A stretch of 64,000 nucleotides of DNA. It comes from Pisaster brevispinus (Eukaryota; Echinodermata; Asteroidea; Forcipulatida; Asteriidae). Each line of letters opens with the position of its first letter. Position 1 is the stretch's first letter. Where the stretch lies: assembly GCA_023634235.1 (NCBI GenBank), contig JAMKCF010000003.1:4120958-4184957 (forward strand), read 5' to 3'. Positions 44,859 through 56,847 of the stretch are shown piece after piece. A model generated the notes under the pieces. The model saw nothing but the letters and a program-made list of their open reading frames with translations. It ran no database searches and was not told the DNA's origin. The translations under genes were made by a program, and so were the position numbers.

Positions 44859-47800
44859 ATGTCTGTCCATGTGGTATGTATACATTAAGTTTGTCAAAGC
44901 TGTAATTATTTGGTTAGAAGTACGAAAAAATGTATCGGTTTTGTTAAATTTTAAGTCAATTGTCCAGTTTCCGGACACTTCACAAGCTGACCGATGAGAT
45001 GAAAGGGCTGCTGCTGCGCTGTACTACTCCTGTACCGGTACTGTAGTAGTAGTGGCAATAGCATTTACGTCTTACAAGTTCAACTTGTAATGTATTAAAA
45101 AGCACAGCAGCCCTTTAATGGTTCTTTGAAATGCTTTTTAAGATACTTGTATAAAATACAAGTATTTAAAAAGTATTCCCCAAAACTTTCAACCCTGTTG
45201 TGTTTGTCTGTTACATTATTTTTATTTTTATGCCATACCAGTAGTCTTGTTAGCGTGATAAATACATGTAGTAATAATTCTGAGTAGGCCTAGTATTAAT
45301 TGTTCAGTGAACTGAACCATCAATGTAATTAATCTTAAGTGTTATTTCTAATTGGTGATCTTTTTTATTAAGCATTAGGCCTACATGTATTTTTGAATAT
45401 TTGAATAGTTTTGATTGTAAATGTAATCATGTGTTAGCAAAAAACTTCATGTATGTATAGTATTAAATAATTATTATTATAAATTATGGAGGGTCATGGT
45501 TGAGCAGTCTAGTGCATGGTATACAATAAGGTCTGTCGCTCACAAAGTATGGGATCGAATCTCAGTCTGGCCGGTCACTATCTGAGCTATGTAGGCCTGT
45601 TGAGAGAGTTTCGACAGGGAGGGACCAACTTTCTTTGGTCACGTGGTTGCTGTTGCTTGACACCATTTTCGGTGGTCCGTGAATGCGCAGTCTAGTCTGG
45701 CACTGTTTTGGATCGAAAACGGCTTCTAATCACAAGTTGGTGTCACAACTTTCTCAATACACAGAGCCTCTAGTCATACAAGTGTCTGTGTTTAAGATAT
45801 GGCACCCATCCTTTGGTCCTCTGATGGGACCTGTACATGTACAATGATTGTCAAGCTGTGGGTCTCATGTACCAGAATTGTTAGAGCGCGTAAAAGAGCA
45901 CAGAACACATTGTGGAGGTGGTTTTGTTTTCATTGCGAGCTCACCCTTGTCTGCGGTTTTCATCAGGCTTCCATGTCAACAGTGATTAAGTTCACTTTTG
46001 ATGCATCGTTGGTTTTAATCATCATTAGTAATAAAAATAATAATTTACAGTTTTTGATTGATAAAAAAAATTACATGACAGGCTAGGTACAGAATTACAT
46101 TAATATTATCATTTAAGAAAATTTCCCAATTAGCGTTTAATTCATTTGTAACTACCCGTGCTTACATGGCAGGCTAGGTACAGAATTTACATTATTATTA
46201 TTTAAGAAAACTACCTTTAATAGGTTTAATTCATTTGTAATTACCCATGCTTTAACTGCTGGCAAAGTGAGGCAGTAAAAGGTGACTAAATAAATAACAA
46301 TAATAAGTTAATGATGTTAATTAAGACAGCAACTTTGCTGTTAACACGTAGTTAATTCTGCATTTAAAAGTGTATTAAGCTTAAGTATTGGAGATACAGT
46401 GCGGTGACTTATGCTGATTATTTTTGCAACTGATTTTGCATGCAATCTAGGCACACCCATCGGTGCGAATGAAAGGCACTGAAGTTGAGTGGACCCCACT
46501 GCAATGCATCGATAGTGAATGTGGCTATACGATAAAGGGACCGCATCTACACTGTCCATTCTGCACGTTGGAGACCATGTTCACTGACCAGGTCATTCTC
46601 AAGGCTCACTACAGGGTCAAGCATGTTGATAAGGCTATTGAGTTTGCTGGTGAGTAAATTAAATTCACTAATTAAATACAAAATGTGTAAAAAATGTATT
46701 TAAGTGACACAGTTGAAGACTTGAGGCTGAGACTTGACCTTTGGTTGCATCATTTAGGACTTTGGAACTTGGCTTGGAAGCCTTGGACTTGACTAAATTG
46801 ACTTTACCTCATACTTGATTTATGTGTTCTGATGAAAGACATGAGATTGGGCCTAACTAACTTATGATTTGTTTACAATAAAGGGGGGTGAAGGAAAAAA
46901 GCTTAATACTGCCTTTTTAAAGTGTGAAATATCTACCATATTGTCATTACCTATGACTGAACGTTTAAGTTCTAGGCCTATGTATAACCCCAACTCATCC
47001 ATACATTTTATAAAGTCTCCTTACTTAGCACTATGTTTCAATTTTTAAATGAGAAAAGAGAATTACTGGCCTGCAGGTCTGATGTTTCACTTTGAAAGGG
47101 CAAGGGCACGAAGGCATTTTCTCCTTGGTAAAGGGCACGTCTATGGGGACATTTTAAATTTCTATCGGAAAATTCAAGGGCCACCAAGGCAATTACCAGG
47201 TCTGGACATGTATGAAAAGTCATCCATCATTCCAGAAAATTATTGTCTGTATAATATAAATGAATTTTCACTTCTTATAAAAGTGTATTGAATGACACAT
47301 CGTCAACTTGAGATGTGAATTAAGACTTGCCTTGAAGGACTTAATGACAGCTCAAGGGATGCTTATAATTTCACCATTCAAAACCGGTATCTCAATTGAT
47401 TTCAATTCATCATTGAAAAAAAATTCAAATTACTTTTTTCTTTCTTTTGATAAATGTTTGTTGTGTCTATTGCAAGAACCAAACACCAACTACAGTTGTG
47501 TTAATTTTTATTTTTTATTTTGATGTCTTGTTGATCAATTTCCCTAACCAGGACTAAAAATTTTGCGATGTTGCCGGATGTGTGATGTCCATGGAATCAT
47601 CCACCAGTTCAAACACTTCAAAGGTGCCCACTGGCATTGCTACCACTGTCACAATGGGTTCAATAGACGAGATGAGGCAATGAAGCATTATAAACAACAC
47701 TTCCGCAACCCACAGACCACTTTACAAATTGTTGTTGCTCAGGTACTGATACAGAATATGATTGCTTTGCCATTGTGTTGATCGTATAGTTATGTGGGGG

Positions 47801-49745
47801 GGGGGGGGTGTGAGAAAGATTTGCATGTAAAATTGAAAGTTGCAAATGTTTTGTTACAGCAGTTCTTTAATAGTTGTTTAGCCCATAAAATTAAGTATGC
47901 AAACTATTTGCATTTGATATTGTAAGTTGTAAGCATACAGTGTAAACATGTACATGAAGAATTATCATTTGAATATCATTTACTTCTCATAGGATGTGAA
48001 CCAAACGATGGCATCCTACACCAGCCAAGTTGCAAACAGTTCTAGTCTGGGGTCACACCTCATTGTACAGTCTCAGCAGTCTATGGAGGCAAGAATAGAT
48101 GGGGTGGACACATCCCCAGGCTATGAGGACAACAGTGGGCAACAAACTGAGTGTGTGGGAAATGATGTTCATAGCCGGAGCACTGGCAATGGAGAGGGTG
48201 AGGGCTGATCTTTATGTTGATTGCAGTTGAAAACATGCACGAAGAGCTGACAAATTAAAAAGACAAAAGAGCTGACAAAAGTAAATGCACGTGCCAGGAG
48301 ACGAACGACTAGTGTTATTAAGAACTTAGTTTTTCCCCTACAAATTACAAGGTTACACAAAGAAAAATAGATCATAATCTTATTGGGGTTGTAAGTGTAC
48401 TTGATAGCATTCAGCATTGATTAACAAATATAAATCGAAGACTATTAGGCTAATGCATCCACCAATGCAACCAATCAAGAGAAAACTGTTGCATGAATAA
48501 GATTATGCATTGAGTGCTTTGATTAACATGGCAATTTGACTTCTCTTGCAGAAACAATTGTGCTGATTGAGATCCCTGAAGGGTCTGACAATAAACAAGA
48601 TATAGACCCAGCTACCTGCTTCACCGAGCATAGTGGTGCCATCAATCTCACTCTCTTGCAGGAGAAGGAACGGCTCGAGGAACAACTACAAGAGGAGAGG
48701 AGCAAATGGAATAAAACAGAGCAGAAGATGAAGGACATAATAGAGAGGTTAAGGGCAAAGGTAGTCTCAGTTATTTCTCAGAGAGCTTTCTTGATGCACA
48801 AATTTTACATAGTTGTCTTGTGACAGAGCAAAGTGCTTGGTCTAACTATGTTTTTGACTAACTTTAAGACAGTTCACCATCTCATTATTATACTTAGATA
48901 TTCAGAGAACCCTTCTGAATACTTTGCAATCTTAGTTCATGCAAAGAAACATAAGCAGATTGCACTTTGATAATTCATGTTGAATGACGGCAGAGCATTG
49001 TGATAAGTGTCATTCTTTTTGTCCTATACTGTAGGTCAAATATTTGTCCAACACAAACACAACCTTGAAACAGCAGCTGACTGCAATTCACACTTCCAGT
49101 CTGAAGCGTCTAACAAACGGCACAGTTCACCAGTCTATGCTGCAGGAGCTGGTGCAGCATCTATCAGAGGAGCACACACAGCTACTACACCACCATCTGG
49201 CACAGCTGAGACTCTATGCTGACGCGGGAGAGCTTTCCAAGACGGTGCCCAGTGAGGAGGAGTCGGTCTCCACGGCAGATGGGGATCTGGTACCAGCAGA
49301 TCTTGGCAGTATCCAACCTCAAAACATTCAAGGTATTATGATGATGCCTACAGACTCTGTAGGCACGCTGGAAAACATTGAGCAGACAGTTGTCATGACA
49401 ATCACATCAGAAAATGACTTGGTTGAGAGCCAAGTAGAGGAGACCATCCAGACCAAAGACTCACTCTCTGAGCTACAGAATGATGTCCAGATGCTATCCA
49501 ATGATGACAAGGTGTCGTATGGACTTACAGCCAGTGATTTGTCATCGACTGGCAATAGGCGTGATTCTGCAAGTACATCACAAGACTTTGACAAGCACAA
49601 GAGGTTGAAATTGATTTTATCAGATGGCACAGCAGCCAAAATATTCAGAACAGCTACCTTGGAGAAACGGTCTTTTGAGGATGACGTCACAAGTGGTGAA
49701 CCTCCTCTTAAGAGAGGCAGGACAAGAATTTTTAAGGTGAATTGA
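44859..49745 (+). CDS. Two-finger C2H2, coiled-coil nuclear-type protein (family not identified)
   Basis: Six exons join in phase to 509 aa: 44859-44873, 46451-46649, 47552-47742, 47993-48197, 48552-48760, 49035-49745. The first exon (MSVHV, five codons before GTATGT) is inferred from phase; the protein could instead start at the ATG at 46469. Exon 2 has CPFC-x15-H-x4-H preceded by a C-x4-C pair. Exon 3 has an extra CxxC pair and a canonical CYHC-x12-H-x3-H finger in HWHCYHCHNGFNRRDEAMKH. Exon 5 (NLTLLQEKERLEEQLQEERS) and the start of exon 6 form a coiled coil, suggesting oligomerisation. The acidic, serine/threonine-rich tail ends in basic RGRTRIFKVN. The exon 3 finger looks strongly constrained. 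A transcription or chromatin role is plausible but unproved. The 3' end at 49745 could instead be a donor (AAGGTGAAT). Confidence 0.8.
46072..46255 (+). repeat. About 92-bp tandem duplication in zinc-finger gene intron 1
   Basis: Two units (about 46072-46163 and 46164-46255) share ACATG-CAGGCTAGGTACAGAA, ATTTAAGAAAA, TTTAATTCATTTGTAA and TACCC-TGCTT. Intron 1 (44874-46450) otherwise shows only AT-rich text and a tRNA-like SINE trace at 45482-45575. Confidence 0.75.
47080..47205 (-). mobile_element. GCCTGATACTTC-family element, copy 4, reverse orientation
   Basis: Its reverse complement matches 29644-29773 closely over GTGCCCTTTACCAAG, AATGCCTTCGTGCCCTTGCCC and the ATTTCTATCGGAA-like middle. 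It lies in intron 2 of the zinc-finger gene. Confidence 0.6.
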
Positions 49746-51610
49746 TGGAATTTAAAAGACCTAAATAAACCCCAACATGTTGAAGGTGGTCGAAATACTA
49801 TGGCTTGATCTTTAGAATTGGGTTGTCTCCAGATGATGTCCCAAATGCTGCACTCTAACTAAACTCTAGGAGGCTATGAGTTTATTCTTGGAACAGTCCC
49901 ACATCAATCAAAGACCTTTAGCATTGGCCCGATCTTATGCTGGGTGTAGATGGTGTGGCTACTGGCACCAGCACTCTCAATCGAATCAGTACTGGACTAA
50001 AGACACTGAAGACATTGGTGTTGCTCGAGCGAAGAAAGAAGGGCAGATCAAGACTGCAAGTTCATCGATTGAGTTCAACATATTGTGACAGGACACAATG
50101 AATGAACTGCATTGAAAGTGTTATGCAGAGGACAAAATATTCACCTCTTGAAAAAAGGCAGGTCGATTGAAATACTCTCCGACCGGCAAAAGAGTTGAGG
50201 CCAACTCATTTACGCCCAAGCTGTTCCATAATGAACCGCCTAGGGATCATGTTTTAGAAATGGAGACAGTCGTGTTAAGAGTAGAGACTGAACATTATCT
50301 GAAGAGTAAGTTGATGGAAAGTATATTTTGTGCCAAACATTTCGCTGCTCTGCTAGTATCTTTTCCTCAATACTATTTATCTAACCGTTGTGGCGAAGAC
50401 CAGCTGCTTGTCAATGGTTTTAAAAAATGAAGAGATGAAATTTTGATGTACTGTACATGTAATGGAGTCAAGTACGTTTCTTAAAATCCGGAGGCCTACA
50501 TCATTTTACAGACTTTTAACACGCAGGTCCGTGTTACAAATTGAGAGGAAGGGGATGATTTCGGAATTTGCGTCCACTACCAACCGTGAAAACAATGAAC
50601 TGACATACCCTTTCATTCCCCCCCCCCCCCCCCAAGAGCGGATGCTCATACCAGTTTGAGTGCGCAGCCAGGGTGTAGTGGTATTGGGGCTGGGACCCAG
50701 TCCTGGGCATATAAGCGGCCCCGGGGAAATCGTGAAGGTGACGTTACTCTGTCGTCCTTTCTTATTAAAACAAATTATAGCAAAAACAGTTGAGATCGAT
50801 TTGTGTTTTTCTCTTTGTGTATATGAAATGTGATTAGGTAAAAATAATGGGAGCGCACAAGTTAGTGTGCACTGCGAAGCCTAAAACTGTGTAGGATCTG
50901 GGCCTACTTAAGGACTTCGGATAATTTTTGAAAACTTGAGATTCTCGCTGGTGTATGCTGAGCCTATATTGAGCAGGAGAATTTAGAACTGCCTGTGTTT
51001 ATCTATTTACATTTGCTCTCTTGAAAACAAAAGTCACTTGGTGCATCAATAAAGGTAAGATGTCTTAAAGCCTGAATGGGGCAGGGACAAAATCCCGACG
51101 ATGCAGTCGTCAATACTAAATTGCTTCTTTGTAGCGGCCATCTTGGAAACAGGAAGACGGTAGGGCCTACATGTAATCAGATACTTGTGGTCAAGTTTTT
51201 TAATTAGTACACGGTAAACCAGGTATCGATTTATTAGTAATAAGATTAATAATAAGGTTGCTTTTAATAAAGACTTCACTGGTGACTATCATCTACCGTT
51301 TGGGGATTTTATCAAGTAATTATCTTGAGGGATAGAACTCTTCGTACGAGAGGATTAATGTAGGCGTCCTCGACCTTAAGTATAAACGTCTCCTATAATT
51401 GTTTAAAACTAGCCCACGGTAAACCAGGTGCCGAGATATTATATCGTTGCATTCAACATACACGTCACGGGTGACTAACGGCCATCGTTTGAGAACTGTA
51501 TCGAGTTTTCAAACACATTTTGATGACGGATAGATCTATTAGATTTAAAGCTTTAAACATCAGAAGCAGAGTATACTCGTCAGGTGTTTCGGACTCGCAT
51601 TGTTATAAAA
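49746..51610. other. 3' region of the zinc-finger gene and FReP 1 upstream region
   Basis: No firmly supported exon. The open stretches 49876-50088 and 50167-50430 have no recognised domain and look like 3' UTR or chance frames. A C17-18 homopolymer is at about 50614-50631. From about 51440 the sequence is similar to the region upstream of the second fibrinogen-domain gene (55380-55540), so it is part of the duplicated unit. Confidence 0.5.
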
Positions 51611-52579
51611 ATGCAAGTGACCAAAACGGGCGTGGTTCTGCTTCTAACTTTGTTGACACAAACTTGTTGGGTGGAATGTTGTAAACAAGAACTCACTACT
51701 CAAAATATGTACTTGTTTAAAAACCGTGCACTGCTGAAGTACGTTTATCAGTTGAAAACAGCATCTTCTCCTGTGATATGCGGGCGAGACTGCTCGTTTG
51801 ATTCGAATTGTGCATCTTTCAACTATCACACAAGTAGCCAGGTTTGTGAGTTGAACAATGTCACCGGAGATCACAGCCCTACTGACTTCATTCAGTTGCA
51901 AGGAAGTGCGTACTATGATGGAACTTTACGTTACAGCAGTTGTCAGATGTGGTACAGAGCTGGACATCGTGTCGATGGCATCTACACCATTTATCCTGTT
52001 GGTCTGACTGGGATACAAGTCTCCTGTGAAATGGAGACTGATGAAGGAGGTTGGATCGTGTTCCAGAAAAGACAAGATGGATCTGTTAACTTTTACCGTG
52101 ACTGGACAGATTACAAACTCGGCTTCGGCAGTCTTGCTTCTGAGTTTTGGTTGGGGCTTGATATTCTTCGTTCACTTACACAGTCCGGACAGTGGCAACT
52201 AAAAGTACAAATTGAAGATTGGATGGAGAACAAAGCTTGGGCTGTTTATGAAGTGTTTGCTGTATCAGGTGACAAGTACACGCTCCGTGTTAGTTCATAT
52301 AACATCGACAGTACCGCAAGCAACTCCATGGCTTATCAAAATGGACAACAATTCACAACCAGAGACCACGATAACGACAAAAGAGAGGAAAGTGAAGCTA
52401 ACTGCGCAGTTCGTCATGAAGGAGCATGGTGGTTCAACGACTGCTTTTATTCACATCTGAACGGTAAATACTACCACCAAGCAAATGCTTCTTATGCTCA
52501 AGGAATACAATGGAATCCCTGGAAAAATAACTATTACTCCTTGAAGAAATGCAGCATGGCTATACAGGAAGTCTCGTAA
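51611..52579 (+). CDS. Secreted PAN-like plus fibrinogen-domain lectin 1 (FReP)
   Basis: Intronless, 322 aa. The start at 51611 (AAAATGCAAGTGACC) aligns with the ATG of copy 2. Residues 1-24 are a hydrophobic signal peptide (GVVLLLTLLTQTCWVEC). A PAN/apple-like cysteine cluster follows at about 55-90 (CGRDCSFDSNCASFNYHTSS, then VCELN). The fibrinogen C-terminal domain fills about 115-320: GIYTIYPVGLTGIQV, GGWIVFQKRQDGSVNFYRDW, YKLGFGSLASEFWLG, the calcium-site-like DHDND, then NCAVRHEGAWWFNDCFYSHLNG and GIQWNPWKNNYYSLK. Such domains bind carbohydrate or acetyl groups, and FRePs serve in invertebrate innate immunity. One difference from copy 2 is CEMETDEGG versus CEMETDGGG. Confidence 0.93.
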   Translation: MQVTKTGVVLLLTLLTQTCWVECCKQELTTQNMYLFKNRALLKYVYQLKTASSPVICGRDCSFDSNCASFNYHTSSQVCELNNVTGDHSPTDFIQLQGSAYYDGTLRYSSCQMWYRAGHRVDGIYTIYPVGLTGIQVSCEMETDEGGWIVFQKRQDGSVNFYRDWTDYKLGFGSLASEFWLGLDILRSLTQSGQWQLKVQIEDWMENKAWAVYEVFAVSGDKYTLRVSSYNIDSTASNSMAYQNGQQFTTRDHDNDKREESEANCAVRHEGAWWFNDCFYSHLNGKYYHQANASYAQGIQWNPWKNNYYSLKKCSMAIQEVS

Positions 52580-53225
52580 ACCCAACCGTTACGGCCTTTG
52601 ATCACCAAGCAGCTATGAATTTAAATGTGGACTTGTGTTTTGATTTAAACGTGCTTCACTGGGGTTGTCTCGTGTAGAAACATCAAGGAGAGTTGATGCT
52701 CCAAGTAGCAAGTTCAATATCAAAATGAAACACTGCAGAATCGTTTTAATTAGCAGCTTAATTGGGTGTCGTTGGTGATATTACAAAGTTGACTTCAAAC
52801 AGAAGCCATCAGCAGTGATTGTGTTATACTTTGAACGTGAACTTGTAGAGTCCCATGTGCAATTCCTTTATAAATATATCATCAGCTCTCACGAACTATC
52901 ACGAGGAGTTCATACTACAAACAGCAAGTAGACTTTAATGTATAAGTTATTCAAGATGGCAGATCCTTAGCTATACTTAGAGTGGTAATCCAGTGGAATC
53001 GGTTAATTGCAAATGGACATGGTCAGCAAATAATTTATTACACTGAACGATGAGTTGTATTTCTAATGTACAGTGCCATCAGAAAGGCATCGTTGGATAG
53101 AAACCCAATGATGCAGATCCTTAAGAGTATAAGCAGCGTTATCACAAATTCATATGCAAATGGACACTTATTCAAGAGCCTGGTTGAACAAAGGCCCTAG
53201 CTCATTTCAAAAGGTAAGTATTAAT
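52580..53225 (+). repeat. Duplicated 3' flank of FReP 1
   Basis: This flank is closely similar to 56507-56847 and then to 57950-58250. It shares CCGTTACGGCCTTTGATCACC, GGAGAGTTGATGCTCCAAGTA, CCAGTGGAATC, TTAATTGCAAATGGACAT and ATAGAAACCCAATGAT. It shows that the duplicated unit extends at least 650 bp past the stop. Confidence 0.85.
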
Positions 53226-54598
53226 TTTTAATTACTAGAAGTGCACCCCACTAAATAGGGACAAAACAGAGCGTCAGCCTCGTTAATATTTTGTAGGCCC
53301 TCAAAACATTCTTGATTAGACAGATTTGAGAGCCCATTTAAAGGGGAATGGTTTTTGTTGACTTCCAACTTGGGGTATTTTGGATGACATCGGCCCTGAA
53401 ATAAATGGTCATATTTGCCGAGAGGTGTTGGGAAATTTGTTAGGATTGATCGGCTCGGATGATTAAAAACTTACACTGGTGTATAGGGGGTACTTTTATT
53501 TGAAGGGAGAATAACTCGACGGGCCTTCCCATATCAAACTGAGCTGAGGATAAAAGTTCAAGAGTCAATATGGTTAATTTCCCCTTGACTGCAAAAAGCT
53601 GTGAGACTTTTAAGAATTTTTAAACAATTTTTTTGAATATTTAGTATTATGCACTGTAGCCTATGCTGTGGAGTTTATATTTAGTGGTTTGCACCCATAA
53701 AGACTCCTTGCATTGGCCGCCATCGCTGATGAAACGTGCACGCGTGAAGAGCTAGATCACTGGCTGGGAGTCGAGCGCAAAGTTTTCATTATTGTCATCA
53801 AAGATGCAATGCAGGGGGTCTATTTGTCTGTTGATCTTACTTGAGAGGATCAGACTGATGTTCAAAGTGAGTCATGACAGTGGGCTTACCTTCGTTGGAC
53901 GGAGGAAATATGTAAATTTTTGTGTTAGATTAGAATGACAGACATGACTTTCTGATGGATGGATATGCAGGCTGGATCCTTAAACCTCGTCATAGTTATA
54001 ATATTTAGGCCTACATAAACCAAGTCTATCAACATCATCGGCAACACTAATGTCGCGTAAATTTGACTCTTGCAGTTGCTGATTAAACCTTTGCGCACTT
54101 TTGTTTTTTCGAAAATTTCTTGTTAGTTACGTGACAATTAGTTGACGAGGAATTGTTTTACAAAAACCGTATAGAAGTATAGGCCAAGTGTATATGATTC
54201 TAATCACTGTTGGTAAACCGGTATGCTCCTTTAAGTTACATGCTGGAACTAGATTGGCACAAAATAGGCTACTGGTGGCACAGTTATTTATTGACACTAT
54301 TATGCTATCTTGAAAAACGGAAGACGTACTGTACTCGGGTAGAGACGGGTTGAACAGCGGAAGGGGTTTTGTAAGCGCGAAGGTTCAGTTTAACGTTGAA
54401 AAACCTAATATAATTTAAAAATATTGATTGGCCATCTCTCAGAGACTGTCCTTGCTCTAAGCTCTGAGGGAAGATGCACGGAGGGGAATATGAGAGTTGT
54501 ACAGAATTGGTAATGACTGGGGAAATTTTTCTTTTTAAAAATCTTATGAAAGAGATTAAATATAGGCCTAAGAGTCCTTGGCTTGGTGAATTTCTTAA
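53226..54598. other. Intergenic sequence, nothing recognised
   Basis: No exon, RNA gene or clear repeat is seen. No reading frame of useful length is present. Confidence 0.5.
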
Positions 54599-55330
54599 AG
54601 GGATACGTTTCCTTCGGATTAGGTGCTTTGGACTATAAATACGTTTATTATGAAATTAATATAGCTGAAAATATGTTTTAAAAGTTGAATATAATGATTC
54701 ATACAAATATCACGAGAAATGTGGGGTTTTCCTCCTCCTTCGTGAACTTTAACACGGTCCGCCATTTTGTAGAGTCACAAATTTGGTTCTGACAAAATGG
54801 CAGACCGTGTTACTTCACGTAGTAAAAGACAAACCATACAATTTCGAGGTAACTTTTTGTGGATTAGTATAATCTACTTGTAAAACATCATCCCAACCAT
54901 ATTCATTTCATCAGTGGCGTTGTGGGGGGGGGGGGGAGGGGGCTGGTGAGGCAAGTGCACCCCTCCCACACAATTCCGGTACCCACCCCCCCCCACCCTA
55001 CGGAAAAAAATTGCGATATTGCTCACAAAAAGAAAAAGAAAAGGGGGAAAAGAGGAAAATGCGTGTTTGTATAATCTAATGTAGTGAACGATTTCGATCG
55101 GGATCGCTACCGCGGCCACAAAATGCCAAGAACACAAGAGGATGTTGGCCCCCTGCAGTGTTCCCCTTCCCCCCCCCAAAAAAAAAAGCGTGACCCCACC
55201 ACTGACAAAACCGTTCCCCCTGCCCCCCCTAAAAAAATAAAAAATAAATAAATTCCTGGCTACGCCGTTGCATTTCATATCAAACACCTTTTCTATTTCA
55301 AAGCGCCCAATCTGAAGGCAACGTGTCCCT
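54599..55330. mobile_element. TTAA-flanked inverted-repeat element (piggyBac-like ends), interrupted by a second element
   Basis: TTAA lies at 54595-54598 and 55331-55334. The ends AGGGATACGTTTCCTTCGGA and, inverted at the right, AGGGACACGTTGCCTTCAGA match 16 of 20, and similarity continues to about 35 bp. An internal hairpin at 54741-54822 pairs ACACGGTCCGCCATTTTGT with its near complement. Without the nested insertion it would be about 365 bp. No transposase is present. A TTAA target is characteristic of piggyBac elements. Confidence 0.75.
54912..55270. mobile_element. Nested hAT-like element with perfect 8-bp target duplication
   Basis: CATTTCAT flanks both sides (54904-54911 and 55271-55278). 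The ends CAGTGGCGTTG and CTACGCCGTTG are imperfect inverted repeats of the CAGNGGCG hAT type. The interior has G- and C-runs and no transposase. It sits inside the TTAA-flanked element, so it is the younger insertion. Confidence 0.85.
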
Positions 55331-55540
55331 TTAACAGTAGTACCAGCGAACCAGGTTTGCCAACATTAATAATAAGGATGTTTTCAATACACACGTCACG
55401 GATGACCAACAGCTATCGTTTGCGAACTGTATCGAGTTTTCAAAAAGACTTTTTTTTTTTTAAGACGGGTAGATCTAAGGCTTAAGCAGAAGCAGAGTGT
55501 ATACTCGTCAGGTCTTTCAGAAACTCGCATTGTTTTCAAA

Positions 55541-56506
55541 ATGATGGTGACCAGTACGGACGTGGTTCTCTTTCTAACTTTGTTGACACATTGTTGGGTC
55601 GAATGTAGTCAACAAGAACTCGCTACTCGAAATCTATACTTGTTTAACAACTGTGCCCTGCTGAATCACGTTTATCAGTTGAAAACAGCATCTTCTCCTG
55701 TGATATGCGGGCGAGACTGCTCTTTTGATTCAAATTGTGCATCTTTCAACTATCACACAAGCAGCCAGGTTTGTGAGTTGAACAATGTCACCAGAGATCA
55801 CAGCCCTACTGACTTCATTCAGTTACAAGGAAGTGCCTACTATGATGGAACTTTACGTTACAGCAGTTGTCAGATGTGGTACAGAGCTGGACATCGTGTC
55901 GATGGCATCTACACCATTTATCCTGTTGGTCTGACTGGGATACAAGTCTACTGTGAAATGGAGACTGATGGAGGTGGTTGGATCGTGTTCCAGAGAAGAC
56001 AAAATGGCTCTGTTCACTTTTACCGTGACTGGACAGACTACAAACTCGGCTTCGGCAGTCTTGCTTCTGAGTTTTGGTTGGGGCTTGATATTCTTCGTTC
56101 ACTTACACAGTCCGGACATTGGCAACTAAAAGTACAAATTGAAGATTGGATGGAGAACAAAGCTTGGGCTGTTTATGAAGTGTTTGCTGTATCAGGTGAC
56201 AAGTACACGCTCCGTGTTAGTTCATATAACATCGACAGTACCGCAAGCAACTCCATGGCTGACCAAAATGGACAACAATTCACAACCAGAGACCACGATA
56301 ACGACAAAAGAGAGGAAAGTGAAGCTAACTGCGCAGTTCGTCATGAAGGAGCATGGTGGTTCAACGACTGCTTTTATTCACATCTGAACGGTAAATACTA
56401 CCACCAAGCAAATGCTCCATATGCTCAAGGAATACAATGGAATCCCTGGAAAAATAACTATTACTCCTTGAAGAAATGCAGCATGGCTATACAGGAAGTC
56501 TCGTAA
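55541..56506 (+). CDS. Secreted PAN-like plus fibrinogen-domain lectin 2 (FReP)
   Basis: Intronless, 321 aa, a tandem duplicate of the gene at 51611 with the same architecture: signal peptide (VVLFLTLLTHCWVEC), PAN-like cluster and complete fibrinogen domain. Amino-acid differences from copy 1 are concentrated in the first 50 residues (for example NLYLFNNCALLNHV versus NMYLFKNRALLKYV). From about residue 52 onward the two proteins differ at only about ten positions. One extra cysteine (NNCALL) is present near the mature N-terminus. The fibrinogen domain keeps CEMETDGGGWIVFQRRQ, DHDND and the paired cysteines around HEGAWWFNDC. It is presumably a secreted pattern-recognition lectin. Confidence 0.93.
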   Translation: MMVTSTDVVLFLTLLTHCWVECSQQELATRNLYLFNNCALLNHVYQLKTASSPVICGRDCSFDSNCASFNYHTSSQVCELNNVTRDHSPTDFIQLQGSAYYDGTLRYSSCQMWYRAGHRVDGIYTIYPVGLTGIQVYCEMETDGGGWIVFQRRQNGSVHFYRDWTDYKLGFGSLASEFWLGLDILRSLTQSGHWQLKVQIEDWMENKAWAVYEVFAVSGDKYTLRVSSYNIDSTASNSMADQNGQQFTTRDHDNDKREESEANCAVRHEGAWWFNDCFYSHLNGKYYHQANAPYAQGIQWNPWKNNYYSLKKCSMAIQEVS

Positions 56507-56847
56507 ACCCAACCGTTACGGCCTTTGATCACCAAGCAGCGATGAATTTAAATGTGGACGTGTTTTGATTTAAACTGGCTTCAATGGGGTTGTCTCGTGT
56601 AGAAACATCAAGGAGAGTTGATGCTCCAAGTAGCAAGTTCAATATCAAAATGAAACACTGCAGAATCGTTTTAATTACAGCTTAATTGGATGTCGTTGGT
56701 GATTACAAAGTTGACTGCAACAGAAGCCGTCAGCAGTAATTGTATTATACTTTGAACGTGAACTGTACTCCAATGTGCAACTCCAATACATCGTCAGCTA
56801 CCACAAACTCACGAGGAGTTCAAGCTGCAAACACTGTAGACTTTAAT

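Noticed and set aside
49876..50430. Possible extra exons after the zinc-finger gene
   Set aside because: The stretches are open but show no domain and no in-phase acceptor with a convincing donor at 49739, so they are left as 3' region.
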